From positions 20,570,507 through 20,634,506 of the forward strand of contig CM066922.1 in the NCBI GenBank assembly GCA_033964015.1: a stretch of DNA of 64,000 nt. The letters run 5' to 3'. The notes beneath the pieces were generated by a model that had not been told where the DNA came from, did not search any database, and worked only from the letters and a program-made list of their open reading frames with translations. Position numbers and translations under genes: made by a program. Of this stretch, positions 38,831 through 51,074 are shown one piece after another. This DNA is from Scolanthus callimorphus (taxonomy: Eukaryota; Cnidaria; Anthozoa; Actiniaria; Edwardsiidae). Numbering within the stretch: position 1 is the first letter of the stretch; each line of letters starts with the position of its first letter.

Positions 38831-39120
38831 TACTATATATGATTTTTGTAACGCTTTTCACTTTGTAATTACTGGCCAAACGAAACGCAAGTCGCGCTCA
38901 CTGCGATCTTTTTCTCGTTTTGAAAGAAAAATAACAAAGAAAATAAGAATGAGAAAGTAACCCGCGTAGTTGTAAATAACAGCTAGAAATATAAACGCAG
39001 CAGGTTCAATGCTTGTTTTGGTCATTATAATGGAAAACTTGTGTACAAAATAATAATAATAACGTGAACAACAACAACCAAAGGTTGAGATTTATGTTAA
39101 ACGCCGTGGAAAAATGGTGT

Positions 39121-39160
39121 TTTGCTGACGTTTCGAGCGTTAGCCCTTCGTCGGAGCAAA
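39121..39160 (-). ncRNA. Decayed minimal hammerhead ribozyme (Penelope/retrozyme type)
   Basis: On the minus strand, reading down from 39160: stem I strand UUUGCU, core CCGACGA (active form CUGANGA), stem-loop GGGC-UAAC-GCUC, then GAAA, minimal stem III C-G, cleavage triplet GUC at 39129-39127, then stem I partner AGCAAA. The stem I strands pair over six bases. One core base (U4) is C, so self-cleavage is expected to be lost or weak. Such minimal hammerheads occur in Penelope-like elements and retrozymes of animals. No element proteins are seen nearby. Confidence 0.65.
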
Positions 39161-39367
39161 GAGGTTTAGGGGCACCCTTCTAAGCCTCGATGCTCTTACA
39201 TGGATAAAATGAATATAGAAGAAAATAAAAATGGTTTTATTGCAATCGAGTTGATAAGCATGAACAAAGTACAAACTCATAGCAAATGAAATAATAGATA
39301 TATATACATATATAGTCAAAATAATATATATATATACATATATAGTCAAATGACACCCCTGGTCTGT

Positions 39368-39608
39368 CGTCAATGCTGCGTTCTGATTGGTTGAGCTATT
39401 AGTAGGCTATAAGTTATAACCTACTAGTAGCGAAAAGTGTTGGATTTGAAAGCCAGAAAATGGCAAATGACCAGACCAGAAAACGTTTTGGCTATATAAA
39501 TTAACCTACTAGGTGTGATTTGACTAAAACAATTATTCCTCTCGCCTCCATGGCCTCTGAGTCAATAGCCCATTCGGCCTTCGGCCTCATGGGCTATTGA
39601 CTTAGAGT

Positions 39609-39640
<32 letters not shown>

Positions 39641-39646
39641 ACAATA
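39368..39646. mobile_element. Family D repeat, copy 2
   Basis: Matches 22305-22600 nearly base for base across the GATTGGTTGAGCTAYTAGTA hairpin and the GGAATAATTGTTAAATAT end. A (TATATACA) microsatellite (39298-39350) precedes it. From 39650 to 40450 nothing but AT-rich sequence and a near-duplicated GTGTTTCCGTTACACAGTC (40315, 40437) is seen. Confidence 0.85.
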
Positions 39647-40451
39647 GGTTAAAATATGTAACAAATATTGTTCAACAGTGTAAGATTAAGATGATGTGAA
39701 GAAATATGTTTTAAGATTGCGTTTAAAAGAAGAAAAAGACTTAATAGATGGGAGGCAAATAATTCCAAACAATGTCCTAGGCATGTAGTAGTGCATGAAA
39801 ATTTGAACATGTTCATAGTGTGGACGCAAAGTGAACATAAGTCATCTCAAATTGGTGGCCAAGCGGTTCGCAAGTCTTGCGTCGACTTGCATGAACTTGC
39901 GTTTCGTTTCGCCAGGGCCTTATTCCCTTAAAGCCTTATGCCCGTGAAATGAAAAAATATCGGGTCTTTCCAGGGGCTGACAGCCAAAGTATTATACCGG
40001 AACCTTGTATACTTCACACTGATTAAGATCCACTTTGTATGATATTATGACTTATGGTTTTGATGGAATTATGCAGAGTCGTGCAGAGAATCGTGCATCT
40101 TATATTGTGCTGAAAGTCGCCACGTTTTCTCTTCTACTGCCGAGGAAAACGTGAAGGAAGCGAAAAAGCCACAAATCATTAACATACCTAACGCCTTCGT
40201 ACGAAAAAAAAAAGAAAGTATTAACAGACGTGCGGATAAGGTAAAAGGCCATTTACCGTTAAAATGATGTAATTATAGCAAAATATAAGGACTTCCTTGT
40301 TTTGAAAGAAAAAAGTGTTTCCGTTACACAGTCCAGTTGTTAAAGGAGAGAGAAAACTGTAAAACAACACTGACAGGTGTGTGTTTTGCTAACTATCGAT
40401 AGAAACTAAGGATAAAGACTTGTTATGAAAGAAAAGTGTTTCCGTTACACA

Positions 40452-40680
40452 GTCTTAAATAGCCTGTGTCAGCCGCCATTTTGACAGCATACCAACATAC
40501 CAAGTCGGAGAAAGCCGATCCATTTCCATCGGCTAATTTATAGGAATATAGAGAAATTTGTTCGATTGAACAAATTGAAACTTGTTTTTTAGATGTTGAT
40601 TAGAGATTTCTACGCGTAATTCGTCTTCTAATATCGAAAGAAAACAAATAACAAAGGAGTGGCTGACACGGGCAGAGAGA
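40452..40680. mobile_element. MITE family A, copy 3 (reversed)
   Basis: Reverse complement of 267-498: GCCTGTGTCAGCCGCCATTT at the left, CAAAGGAGTGGCTGACACGG at the right. Confidence 0.85.
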
Positions 40681-41135
40681 AAACCGAATAAAATAACAGG
40701 ACATAGCCTCTTTCCCAGGACCCCTTTCTCTCAGCTAATCCGCTTTGTGCATTCAATATGGCGGCCGCTCTTCAAGCTGACAGAGAGTTGCCTGGCAGTA
40801 GCCTCGGGTGGGCAGCCAAAGCCAATGACGTCATAGCCAGGCAAAGCGTGACAGGCCCCGAGTAGCCTGGGCACGAGGCTAAACAGGACATGGCTCAATG
40901 CATGTTTCGCTAACTATCGATAGAAATTTGCCGCAAAATGTTGGGAACACTTTTATAAGCAATATCAAAATAGGCCCCCAACTCCATGTAAGAGCATCAT
41001 TTCGAAGCGATGAAAGTGAGTAGACTGAGTATTTTTATTTTCCAGATTTATATAATGGTAATTGAACCGAGCTGAGTGCGGTAATTTGCACTGAAATCAT
41101 ACGCGTGATGCAGGAGGGACGGGGTGTCTTGATAT

Positions 41136-41476
41136 GGGTTTAATCCGGGGGGTACTTCCAAAACGTTTATACGGGGATGCTCGGCCCAGATTCTGGACCC
41201 CTTACCCTTCTTTATACCAATTTCAGAGTAAAAAAAGGTACCCCTTTCTTATACCAAAGCCGAAAAAGGTACCCCTTTCTTATACCAAGCCTGAAAAATC
41301 GGATTTGTGCTCTGTTAAAAAATAAACGGTTTTGCTCGCGCGTTGCGGTTGAACAACCGGTGAAATACAGACCCTTTTTTATACCAAAATTACAATTTTT
41401 CCCTCTGTTTTTATACCCAGTCCAGCCTGAAAACCCTACCCCTTTCTTATACCTCCAGCCTGAAAACCCTACCCCT

Positions 41477-41511
<35 letters not shown>

Positions 41512-41512
41512 G
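41136..41512. mobile_element. G/C-ended element with CCCCTTTCTTATACCA periodic interior
   Basis: GGTTTAATCCGGGGGGTACT at the left; CCCC-run-GGGGGCTTTAA at the right. Inside, TACCCCTTTCTTATACC recurs about six times. The plan is like 8524-8962 and 48155-48555. The C-run at 41477-41510 is the longest in the window. Confidence 0.7.
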
Positions 41513-41518
41513 GGCTTT

Positions 41519-41703
41519 AATAGACCTCCTCGGCTTGGGCGTAATGTTTTCCCATTTCAGATCACGTGGCATTCCCATGAGTATTCTCTCTTTCTTTTTC
41601 TGCTACGCATCGAACGATATATGAATATGGAAGCATTCCAAACAAAGAGAAAATACTCCTGGGAATGCACGTGATCTGAAATGGGCAAAACATTACGCCC
41701 AGC
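41519..41703. mobile_element. MITE family B, copy 2
   Basis: AATAGACCTCCTCGGCTTGG through GCAAAACATTACGCCCAGCC, co-linear with 2568-2767; the right end is slightly truncated. It abuts the G/C-ended element on its left. Confidence 0.9.
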
Positions 41704-42049
41704 CAGTGACGTCACACCCTGTCGTCCGTGAACTCGATAAGAAAATGGCTATCCTGTAAGCCGATATGTAGCAGCGATTCATGCGAGCAGGTCATGGTTG
41801 TCAAGCTATAAACATCACACAAGTCACACAAGATTCCCAGGCTACTGATCTGTGTGGCTCGTGATTCTAAAAAAAATAAGTAGCTTGGGAAGCCTGTGGC
41901 GTGATATGTCACAATCGGGAAAAGCCCTGGGAAGGACCGAGGAGTAATGACTCTGCTGTTCGTGGCCGGCTAGGGCTGCGCAGTAACATAATGGCAGACA
42001 TTTTTTCTCGTGGAAATAACACAGGTAGCCCGCGCAGAGTCGTAAAAAA

Positions 42050-42421
42050 GACAGCACCTTCGACACCGCGGCAAAACGCACTTGCCATGCGCTTAAGATT
42101 CACTGGTCTGTGAAATAAAGACAATTGGAAAAATCTACATAACAACAGCGAACGGTAAATTTAGACTTTAAACCATAGTTTTCGCCTTGGGTGCAAGCCT
42201 TAAAGTGCGAGGTGCAAACGTCCAGAGAAAGATATGATCGTATTCTTGCTGCTCTGCAATTTTTGGTCTTAAGTTTTGTGTCTGGAGCTTAAGTTTTCCA
42301 AAATTCCAAGACAGCACGAGACATTTTTGTTATGTAGATTATTTCTTTTGTTTTCATTTCACAGGAAGTGAATCTTTAGCGGCATGGCAAATGCGTTTTG
42401 CCGCGGTGTCAGCACCTTCTT
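42050..42421. mobile_element. MITE with ~45-bp arms
   Basis: GACACCGCGGCAAAACGCAC plus GCCATGCGCTTAAGATTCAC (42062-42103) are complemented by GTGAATCTTTAGCGGCATGG and GCGTTTTGCCGCGGTGTC (42367-42410). This explains the open frame with ATG at 41991, which I do not treat as a gene. Up to 43190 only repeat fragments (family-M pieces near 42660-42770) are seen. Confidence 0.8.
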
Positions 42422-43199
42422 GTCGATCCCTTTTGATATGAACAGGCTACCGTTGTTGGAGATACTGTAGGTTTCTTTTTACTCATCCAGTTTTCTCAAA
42501 CGTTTCAGGGATTGCGAAAGATGTGCTAGAAAATCATGGACGTGAATTGTTACAAACTCAACAGGTGGCGCGGTGGCCTAGTACTCCCTGGCTGCTTCCT
42601 GTGGCTCGGTGGTAGATGTGACGTCACTGGAAGCATGAATTTCTCAGCCATATCAAGATAGTTCATTTGAAAAAGTGTCGACATTCTCCAACTTCCTTAT
42701 AAAGAAATATCTGCATACCATATTTGGAATCCCAGTAAGTTTTTCACTAGCTATTGGCTTAGAAAGCTTAAAACTCAATCAAAACTCAAATATACTCGAG
42801 GAAAGATGATATGTACATTTTCCATTGTGTTGTTCACGGTCAAGAGCCTGGCAACAAGGTAGACAAGATACCACAGGAAGCCCGGTCAATCTCTAGAAAG
42901 GCGACGCTGCTATCTTAATATGGCATTAATTAATAACCGCGTAGAGAGGTAAGCCAATCAAGTCGCATAGTCGTGACACGGCACGGTCGCCGCGCGGGAA
43001 AATTTTGTTGCGGCACTTACATGGCTGGAAATTAACTTTTCTTAGTCGCAAGCTTGCGACCAAGTGCAAAAAACTGGTCGCCTGAACATGACTTTTGGTC
43101 GCTAGGTGTCATCAAGCTTGAAAAGAGTACCAAAATATTCGCATATCAAGAAAATTTCGCCAAAAGCTGTCGTTTTGCCGACGTTGCAAAACTTAGGAA

Positions 43200-43425
43200 A
43201 TCCCCCTTACCTTATTTGGAAGGTCTGTAAGTACTTTTCCTCATATCTTAGCGAAAAAAGCAGGAAAATTGACCAAAACTTGCAGATACTCGAGAAACAT
43301 CCTTCTCTTGGTCGCCATTTTGTTTTTACCCCCCGCCGAAGGGCCTGAGTCACGTTTTGAACACACCAGGCACCCGCGCGGAATTGCCATAAAAGCGACA
43401 AAACTTTCTTGATATGGTCGGCCTA
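43200..43425. repeat. Dispersed family M, copy 2
   Basis: Shares with 62325-62575 and, reversed, 9095-9370 the order TTACCATATTTGGA-like, AAAACTTGCAGAT, GGTCGCCATTTTG-like, CACACAGGYARCCCGCG-like and AAAAGCGACA...CTTGATATG. Copies differ by substitutions and short indels. Confidence 0.75.
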
Positions 43426-43734
43426 GCCAGGCGACCACCGGATCGCAATTTCAAGCCCTGCGATTTTTCACAGTCCAGTTATCCAATTTAGGGGGTGGGT
43501 ACCCGAGACCCACCACTTCTTTCAATTTTCAAAAAAATCGGATTTTCGGCTGCCGATATCTCGTGAAATAATTGATGAGTCATGGTGAAAATCCTACCAT
43601 TGTGATATATATGAAGGAAGCAACACATTTCTAGGGGGGTTGTAGTACCCGGTATCCACCACCAAGGCACCAATGCACCATCCCTGGATATCTATCGAGT
43701 ACCGTTGGTTTGCCCTCTTCCCCCAGACCTTAAA

Positions 43735-43940
43735 GTATTTTCCTTCATTTCTTAGCGAAAAAGGCAGGAAAAGTCAGCATAACTTGAATTTGCTCGAGAA
43801 GCATCATTCTCTTTGGCGCCGTTTTGTTTTTTCTCGGCTGTAGGGCCTGGTCAGGAGTTTGAAAGAAATACACAGGCAACCCGCATGGATTCATAAAAAG
43901 CGACAACATTGTTTGATACATTTTATTAGGCTTGAAGTAC
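43735..43940. repeat. Dispersed family M, copy 3
   Basis: Carries GCGAAAAAGGCAGGAAAA, TGCTCGAGAAGCATC, ACACAGGCAACCCGC and AAAAAGCGACAACATTG, parallel to 43250-43420. Between copies (43490-43690) lies a GGGGGTGGGTACCCGAGACC-type G-ended repeat; 43940-44900 shows only degenerate repeat words and no gene. Confidence 0.7.
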
Positions 43941-44918
43941 ACCAGTATTGCCTTTCGCTATTCAAGGGTCTTTACAAAGTCCAGTTCAGTATAATCATCT
44001 AAGGTGCATTGCATTACACTCGCCTGTTGTAACATTTAAATAACACTATAAACCAGCTAAAATGCGTTGAACATTAAAACCCTTTTAGTTACTGATCATT
44101 TCTTGAGGAGCCTGCCATAAAACAAAAAGAGGTTATAAGATTACAAAGCGGGGGTGGGGTGGGGGGGGGACTGCACTGATTTTTGGTAGGGGTGTGCCAC
44201 CGAGGTCTCCAAAACATGACCCTATCAGAGACCAAAATCCTCATTTTTTTATACCCTACCATAGACCTACAGTTAGTCCGAGTTGCGGATGTATACAATG
44301 TCCGCCAGTATTACAAGAAAAAATCTTAATGAGTTATTCTTTATAATACGACCAACATTTTTTTTCTTTCAAAATTCCCTAAAGCGTAACTGTCTTGACT
44401 AGTACTTGATCGGGAAGCCATTCAAATGCACGCGCAAATCGGTTCGTATCACACTTTGAAACTGTTGATGGAACAAGACACACACTATATAGACAGTATA
44501 GTTCGGCTTTTAACCGTGTAATACGGGTTTTGGTGTGTAATACGACTGCGCATCTGCGCTCAATTTTGACCATATATATATGTTACTGTGCGACTACGTT
44601 AACCGGGCCATCCCGTAAAAAGTTTGTCATTTAGAGATTCAAACCATTTTAAGGAAATTTATTACCTGCAATACATCTGACGATGAGTAATTAAGTGTTT
44701 AGAAGTTATTTCTGCTCATAATTTTCACAATTAATTTTAAGAGAAAAGCGAATATTTCGACGTCTGAGATCTCAAGAAATCAAGATCCTTTGTTCTGTAC
44801 TCGCTTTCTGATTGGCTAACTTGCTACAAAATTGCCCGGTTGACGAAGTCGCACAGTAAAATGACGTCACAGTCATAACGAAACCAACTGACCATAGACT
44901 AGAGTCTATTTAACAATA

Positions 44919-45148
44919 ACACCTCGAGGCCGAATGGGCTATGATGAATAGACCAATAGACCATTAGGCCGAAGGTCTATGATATCATAGCACATGAGGA
45001 CGAGAGGTCTAATTGTTTTAGTATAAACAACTAGTTTGTCGGTTTTGGAAATGAATACCATTATTTTTATGTTGAAAAAATCAAGTAGCTCAGCCAATCA
45101 GAATGCAGGATTTGTAATAGACCATTAGTTGGTTTATACTTATTGTCA
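44919..45148. mobile_element. Family E repeat, copy 2
   Basis: Shares GACCTCGAGGCCGAAT, CATAGCACATGAGGACGAGA and AATGCAGGATTTGTAATAGA with 22858-23155; the middle is shorter. Confidence 0.85.
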
Positions 45149-45198
45149 ATACGTCTCCCAAAATAATGCTATGCGATGATTAGCCGGAGAACTAAGAA

Positions 45199-45358
45199 AT
45201 ATACAACTAATTCAAAAAAGTTGCTTTGGTCTTTGGTCTTTCAATAATAGCGCGGAACAAAGGATTGTTTGCTTCAGTGACCACGAAACAAAGGCGCTCA
45301 ATGGCCAATGACCAAAGACCAAAATGGCCAAAGCAACCTTTTCTGAATTAGGTGTATA
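45199..45358. mobile_element. MITE, ~160 bp
   Basis: TATACAACTAATTCAAAAAA / TTTTCTGAATTAGGTGTATA ends. The arms go on with GTTGCTTTGGTCTTTGGTC / GACCAAAGACCAAAATGGCC. Nearly a full foldback. Confidence 0.85.
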
Positions 45359-45954
45359 CGGACTTACTAATTTTGTAGTGAATTATCCAAATAAGTAGCC
45401 GAAAACACGCATTTAAAAGTTCACCCCTTCAGGCTCCCTGGGGTCACGTGATCAAATGGGCGTGACCTTTCTCGGAAAATGCTTTCGACTTAACTCCTGG
45501 GCAAATTTTCCAATTTGTGATTGTTTTTTATAAACCCTCAAACACTGATTCTCCAAAATGAATAGAGTAGTGCTGAAGATCATGAAGTCTAGTATCAACG
45601 AGAATGATTTATGAGCTAAATAGATAATTTTAGCTCCACGTATTTGACGTAACTAAAATCTGACATTTGATACGCATCAAAGAGTTAAGATATAGCGCTG
45701 CTTCTATTAAACATAGGTACGCAATGCGTACGGGAAGCTATTTGCAAGGGTTCGTCCAAGGTGTTCGTCCAAGGTGTACAGATGCATGGGCGTTGGCAGA
45801 AATGGGACGTACGGAAGGGCTGAGACACGAATTTAAAGAGCACAGGGAAAACTTTTCGCTGTCGATGTTGCATCATGCTGTTGTTGTTGACATTACAACT
45901 AAATTTTGTTATTACTATCATGCTGATCCTCAAGAAATATGGAGCCCAAGCTTT

Positions 45955-46265
45955 TAAAGAGCATATGACCCCAATCCAGTTTTAATACTTGAGAAAGTCC
46001 ATGGGAAAATACAAATAATATTAAGAACATAATAATGAGGTTTTCCTGATTCGGAATGATGATGTCATCATGTTATGAAATACCTAATATCTAATATTTT
46101 GTATTTCAGCCCCTAGTTAAGTCAACATGATGATGCCATCACTCAGAATCAGGAACACCTCAATATCTTGGGAACCAAAAAAGATATCAAGGAGCTGTAA
46201 ATGGCATTCAGTATATTTCGAAAGGGCTATTCGCTAGGTATTATAACTGGTCATATGCTCTTTTA
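45955..46265. mobile_element. TTAA-type MITE (right TTAA mutated)
   Basis: AGAGCATATGACC and GGTCATATGCTCT are perfect inverted ends; the left is preceded by TTAA, the right followed by TTTA. Inside, GAGGTTTTCCTGATTC pairs with AATCAGGAACACCTC, and GATGATGTCATCATG / CATGATGATGCCATC make further symmetry. Confidence 0.8.
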
Positions 46266-46371
46266 GTTGTAAAGAATAAAATCTTAAATTTTTTAAGGGT
46301 TTATGTGGCTGAAGTGATTGAAAAATTGCTGGATTTTTTTGTACTTGAGAATCAAGTCATGTTTTATAGAT

Positions 46372-46517
46372 TATTCAAAGCTTCAGGAGGCTAGATTCCG
46401 CTAAGAAAATAGCACGAAAAAAAGCGATATCGCACGAGTCGCGCAGCGCCGAGGGCAATATCGCCTTTTTGAGTGCTATTTTCGGCGGAATCTACCGACT
46501 GAACGCTTTGAATATAC
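46372..46517. mobile_element. MITE, ~145 bp
   Basis: TTCAAAGCTTCAGGAGGCTA pairs with TACCGACTGAACGCTTTGAA; inner GATTCCGCTAAGAAAATAGC pairs with GCTATTTTCGGCGGAATC. From 46530 to 47780 only weak inverted words (ACCAGATCTGG, near 46707 and 46791) and no gene are seen. Confidence 0.75.
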
Positions 46518-47779
46518 TTGAATCCTATGATATCTCGTCCTCAATTTAGACAAAAAAGAGGTATCATACGATTCTATCTAATATTTTTATTTCTGCTAGC
46601 CTGAGTTAACCGACTCGCCTTCTCTCCAGTCGAAAAGTTCCATCTGCAAAAAGAGGTGTGAGCAACATAGCCCCAGATAAGTCTCATACAGGTTGCATGA
46701 CACTAACCAGATCTGGTTAGTGATTCTGGTTGGTCTTTGGGATGTGAAAAATGTTCAATAACCCCTGGAATGTTAAATACATTACCAGATCTGGGTAGTG
46801 TCAAACAAGTGTTATATGACATCTGGCTCTCGTTGAGGATACGTTTGGACCAGAGCAAAGGAGACTTATGTTAACTTAGGGTACATTTTTGCCAGTTATG
46901 TTTTAGAGAAATCACATTTTAGCAAGTTTTAGTAATTCTTTTAAAACACTACAAGCTATAGGTATACTGTTTCAAAGCAGTGGCTCACATTTTCTTGAAC
47001 AATATTGTTTCTTACAAATAACATTTTATTAGCTTGGGCTCTGATGGTCTTCAAGGGTCAAAATGCTGTTGAAGAAATACCCGTTGAGTGGTCATGGAAA
47101 AACTAAACCCGGCTGAGACACAGGAAAACTGCAGACCCCCTGGTGCCTGTGAGCCAAACTATCTGTTATTTTCCAGGGGTTCAGCATTTTTCCTGGCTCC
47201 CAGCAGGTCTAATGGGTCTTTATTTTCAGGTCTTCATTTTCCATACACCCCCTGTTGAGTTTGTAATATGGCAGGACTCGAAATTAAATTTATGCATAGA
47301 CAATTTTAGACAATGTATCCCCCAAATTTAGGCGCGTTAGGACTAAAACGAAAAAAGATCTAAGCATATTTACATTCATATTGGGTACAATTTCGAGCCC
47401 TGCCTCAAAAGGTGCCTTAGATCCAGTTTTCATTTAGGGGGAGTTTAAATGGGGAGCGATGTCACTCCTATGAGGGATAACTTATTTTGTTTTGTTATGA
47501 TCCCTATGAGGCATATCCCTTCCCTAGTAAAGGCCCTTAGATGGCAAATAAACCATATTGTGATCTTATGGGGTAAGTAAAAATAAAGTTACTATGTTGA
47601 GTTTACAAGTATTCTCCTGTTTTGGTAGCATGATACATGGTGCCTAATTGAGGTCTTTGTCTTTATTTTGAGTTTTATTATCTTGAGTTTTATTTTGAAA
47701 GAGTTTCATGAAGGCTACATTGAAAACCAAGCTCTGAGACCAGCTCGGACAACAACAAATCCCAGGAACAAATAGTCCA

Positions 47780-47930
47780 CCAGTGGCGGATCAAGAAATG
47801 AAAAATGGGGGTTGATAATACAAAGAATGTACCAGACATTTAAAAACAAGGGGGGTGGCTAATACAAAGAATATACCAGAAAGATGAGAAGAAAAAAAAG
47901 GGGGGGGGGGCCTGGTCCACTTCTCAGTCA
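47780..47930. repeat. GGCGGATCAAG-type degenerate element, reversed relative of 32890-33055
   Basis: CCACCAGTGGCGGATCAAG, then GGGGTTGATAATACAAAGAA and GGGGTGGCTAATACAAAGAA, then a G-run and GGCCTGGTCC. Confidence 0.55.
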
Positions 47931-48154
47931 AACTATAACTTCCAAGTATAAAATTTAGTTTTTATTTAGCCCCCCAAAAAGTAATTGTATGGAAGAGCTA
48001 ATAGAGGGAAAATCAGCTAACAGTGTTTACATCCCAAATGGGGCATAATTATTAGATGGCAACAGGATCATTTGATGATTCATTAGGCAAGTTACAATTG
48101 TTATGCATCCTAAAAAAACAATTGTAACCTCCCTAACGAATCACCGTTGCCCCC

Positions 48155-48555
48155 AGGGGGATACTTGGATATAAAATGACAGGGGGGCCCAACAGCGCTC
48201 CAAATTTCATACCCCAAAAAATACCTGAGCCATAACTTTTATACCCCAAAAAATACTTGCTCCCAAATATTATACCCCCAAAAATACCCAACTTTTTTGG
48301 CCTAAAACGGCTATTTAATACCAGCATACACATGATGCTGAGCTGTTTATGTTGCCTGGAAATAGCCTAATATCTTGATGATCAACTACTAGCCTGTCAG
48401 AAGTTTCAACCGCAAAAAAATACCCGTGGATTTTTCAACCGCAAAAAATACCTGGTAGAAAGTTAAACCCCAAAAAATACTTTTCCTACAAATTTCATAC
48501 CCAAAGAAATATGTCGGACCTCCCTGTCATTTTTATATCCGGGTACCCCCCTGGG
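48155..48555. mobile_element. G/C-ended element with ACCCCAAAAAATAC periodic interior
   Basis: CCCAGGGGGATACTTGGATA at the left and TATCCGGGTACCCCCCTGGG at the right are inverted, followed by AAATGACAGGGGGG / CCTCCCTGTCATTTT. ACCCCAAAAAATAC recurs seven or more times inside. It is the third element of this plan in the window. Confidence 0.8.
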
Positions 48556-48666
48556 CCGTTGCCCCTTTGTCTAATAGGGTTTTGTTAGGGACAAAAAAGA
48601 CCTGATCGTGTGTGCACATTGGTACACCCCCTGAAATTGTTTTGTACAACCCAAGTAACAATTGGG

Positions 48667-48855
48667 CCAAGTTTAGTACCATACCCAAATAGTACCCTAC
48701 TATAAAGGGTAAGAGCTATTCTGTTATTGGTGAACTACTCGGTATAAACAATTTTGCCAAGTTTAGTACCATTACCCCAAAAGTGCACGATAAAATCGCT
48801 AAAAGACCCTACTATAAAGGGTAAGAGCTATTCTGTTATTGGTGAACTACTTGGT
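48667..48855. repeat. Segmental tandem duplication, ~100 bp
   Basis: AAGTTTAGTACCAT ... CCCTACTATAAAGGGTAAG ... GTTATTGGTGAACTACT appears at 48667-48743 and again at 48757-48855. The second copy has an extra ~24 bp in its middle. No gene is seen between here and 49870. Confidence 0.85.
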
Positions 48856-49873
48856 ATTCAGTTACTAAACAGCAATAAATCAGTTTGTGTTTTGTATTGT
48901 TAATTCTTAATTATTCTTTTGTAACATTACATATTATGGAAATTTGTTAGCGGTTTTCATTTTGGACTCCGTGTTGTGGCACCATACAGTTGTTATCACT
49001 TCAGTGTTCTCTTGAATTAACTGAGTCGATGTACCAATGTAAAGAGGGCACGAGTTGGCCCCCAGCGTGGGTCTTGATCAGTTTTTCTTTGCAGCCTGCT
49101 AATCTTTTTGAGCAGCCGCCTACTTCAAAACATTATCGGGATATGAAAATCTATCGGGGATGTAAAAATCTATCGGGGATGTAAAAATCTATCGGGCCAG
49201 TGACTATATTTGCATTTTCTGGTCTGCATTTTCTGGTATGCATTTTGGACCTGCCGGCCGGTTTATTTATCGAGTAAGCTAAAGGCTAAGCATAAAACCC
49301 ACCATTTTTACGTGCTTCTCGGAACGAACGAACTTGGATATCCATGTCAGAATCTTCACACAACTCTACTTCGTCTATCTGTCAGAAATCCTGCTTTGAA
49401 GAGTGAGTTTAAAGCTAAGATATAGGCTATTTTGCTTCACATTTTGTAAATTCAAGATGGCGTCTCTGGATACGTCTAAACCATAGCTGAGTTGGACAAA
49501 ATTGCCCCTCCCTACCCCTGTTGCAGGAACAAGACCCCGCTTGTGCAGAGTCAACATGGAGAGGTCACAATACAAGTTGCATTGTAAATGGGTTGCGAAA
49601 TCGAGTAATATGAAGTACCGTCCGCCAAAAAAGAAAGTCCATTGTTCGTTATGACAAACACCGCAGATAGGCAGATAGGCAGATAGGCAGATAGAAACAC
49701 ATTCACAGTAGCGCCGACTAAGGAAGCATATTTGTAAACAAATAGCTTCAAAAATCCAGTAGCGCTTCGAAATTTTACAAAAGGTAAATATATGAACAAT
49801 AAAGAAGAAATGTTTAAAAAGGATACTTATTACAACAGTATAAATATATATTATAAAAATCTAAGAATCTATG

Positions 49874-50044
49874 GTATTAGCCGTATTCACACTTTTGTCT
49901 GATGAGTTTAGACGATTTCCCGTCAAAAATCCGTCTCACCCCGGTTTCGCACTAAGATTTCCCGTCAAAAATCCGTCTCGTCCCGGTTTTAAGACGAGTT
50001 TTCCGTCCGGACAAAAAACTCGTCTCAGAATACGGCTATTGTGG
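49874..50044. mobile_element. MITE, ~170 bp
   Basis: TTAGCCGTATTCACACTTTT / AGAATACGGCTATT ends. Inside, TTTCCCGTCAAAAATCCGTC is directly repeated and GACGGAAAAC-type complements occur. Confidence 0.7.
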
Positions 50045-50323
50045 TTTCGTGTCATATTCTTACAGACCCTGTGACCGATGGGCGTGACGAATGGTTTTGT
50101 AGCCCCTAAAACTCTATGCTAATGAGGTAACGGTAAAAGTAGTGAACTCAATCCGTTAAAATCTCTTGGAAATTCGATCCATCCTTAGCTCTAAATCTAA
50201 TTTATGTGATACGATGTCATAGAACAACAAACTAATGGTGTTATTTTGAAAGTTTCTTACAGTATTAGATAAACACATAAGAAACCAATCATAACATTGT
50301 CACACCCATCGGGCACGGGGTCT

Positions 50324-50502
50324 TTACAGCCATTCTCAGTTACACGCGGTCGCCGGGAAAAAAACTTGCAAGCGAAAACTCGTTTTCTGTCTTGTCTGAG
50401 CGGCGAAAGCACGTGCGTTGCCATGGAAACTTTGACAAAAAAACGAGTTTTCGCTTGCAAGCTTTTTTCCCGGCGACCGCGTGTAACTGAGAATGGCTAT
50501 AA
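50324..50502. mobile_element. Near-perfect foldback MITE
   Basis: AGCCATTCTCAGTTACACGC and GCGTGTAACTGAGAATGGCT are perfect complements; the arms extend through GGTCGCCGGGAAAA and CTTGCAAGCGAAAACTCG to ~60 bp each. It is one of the least decayed elements here, suggesting recent insertion. The stretch 50510-51050 shows no gene. Confidence 0.9.
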
Positions 50503-51074
50503 GAGTTCAAATTATTAATATCTGTTTCTAAGCTTTCGTCACAAATACCACAGCCAACCCATACAAAGTGAGCTACAAATGGCTTAGCAGCGTGACTTAC
50601 CTTTGTTGCTTTGTTGACCCCATTTTAGCCTGATACCAGGGTTGGTCTTTTTTTTTTTTCTAAACGATAGTAATTATCTATCAGTTTGTAACTTTGGGTA
50701 ACATAGAGGGAAGTTCAGATAATATAAAGTGCGTCAACGCGGGAAAACGTCTGTAGGAAATAACATGAACTCCTTTTACTGAGATTTTCATTCTGTGAAC
50801 TCCCGCTTGACATTTCCGAACGCCAAACTGCGTTTTGGCTTCCGTCAATCAAACCTTTTGAGACAAGTCCACGCATGTTTTCAGTTCATGGTTTCCATTT
50901 TACAGTGCAAGATTATGTTTTGAAGCCTTTAGCTAGCCCCTATCAGTTCACAAGATCTATCAAAGCCTCCGTGAAATCACCCAGAGTTGTTCACCCGTTT
51001 GATTGACGGAAGCCAAACCGTGGTTTGTTGGTCGGTGTAGAGTTCGCAGAATTATGAAAATCGCAGTAATAAAG

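Noticed and set aside
41901..42113. Open frame with ATGGCAGACATTTTTTCTCG, looking like a small basic protein
   Set aside because: Its second half is the left arm of the inverted repeat 42050-42421, and the mirror image occurs at 42367-42410, so it is MITE sequence.
45667..45957. 96-codon frame
   Set aside because: Opposite strand open over the same interval, no domain, adjacent to a TTAA MITE; tandem GTTCGTCCAAGGTGT suggests repeat sequence.
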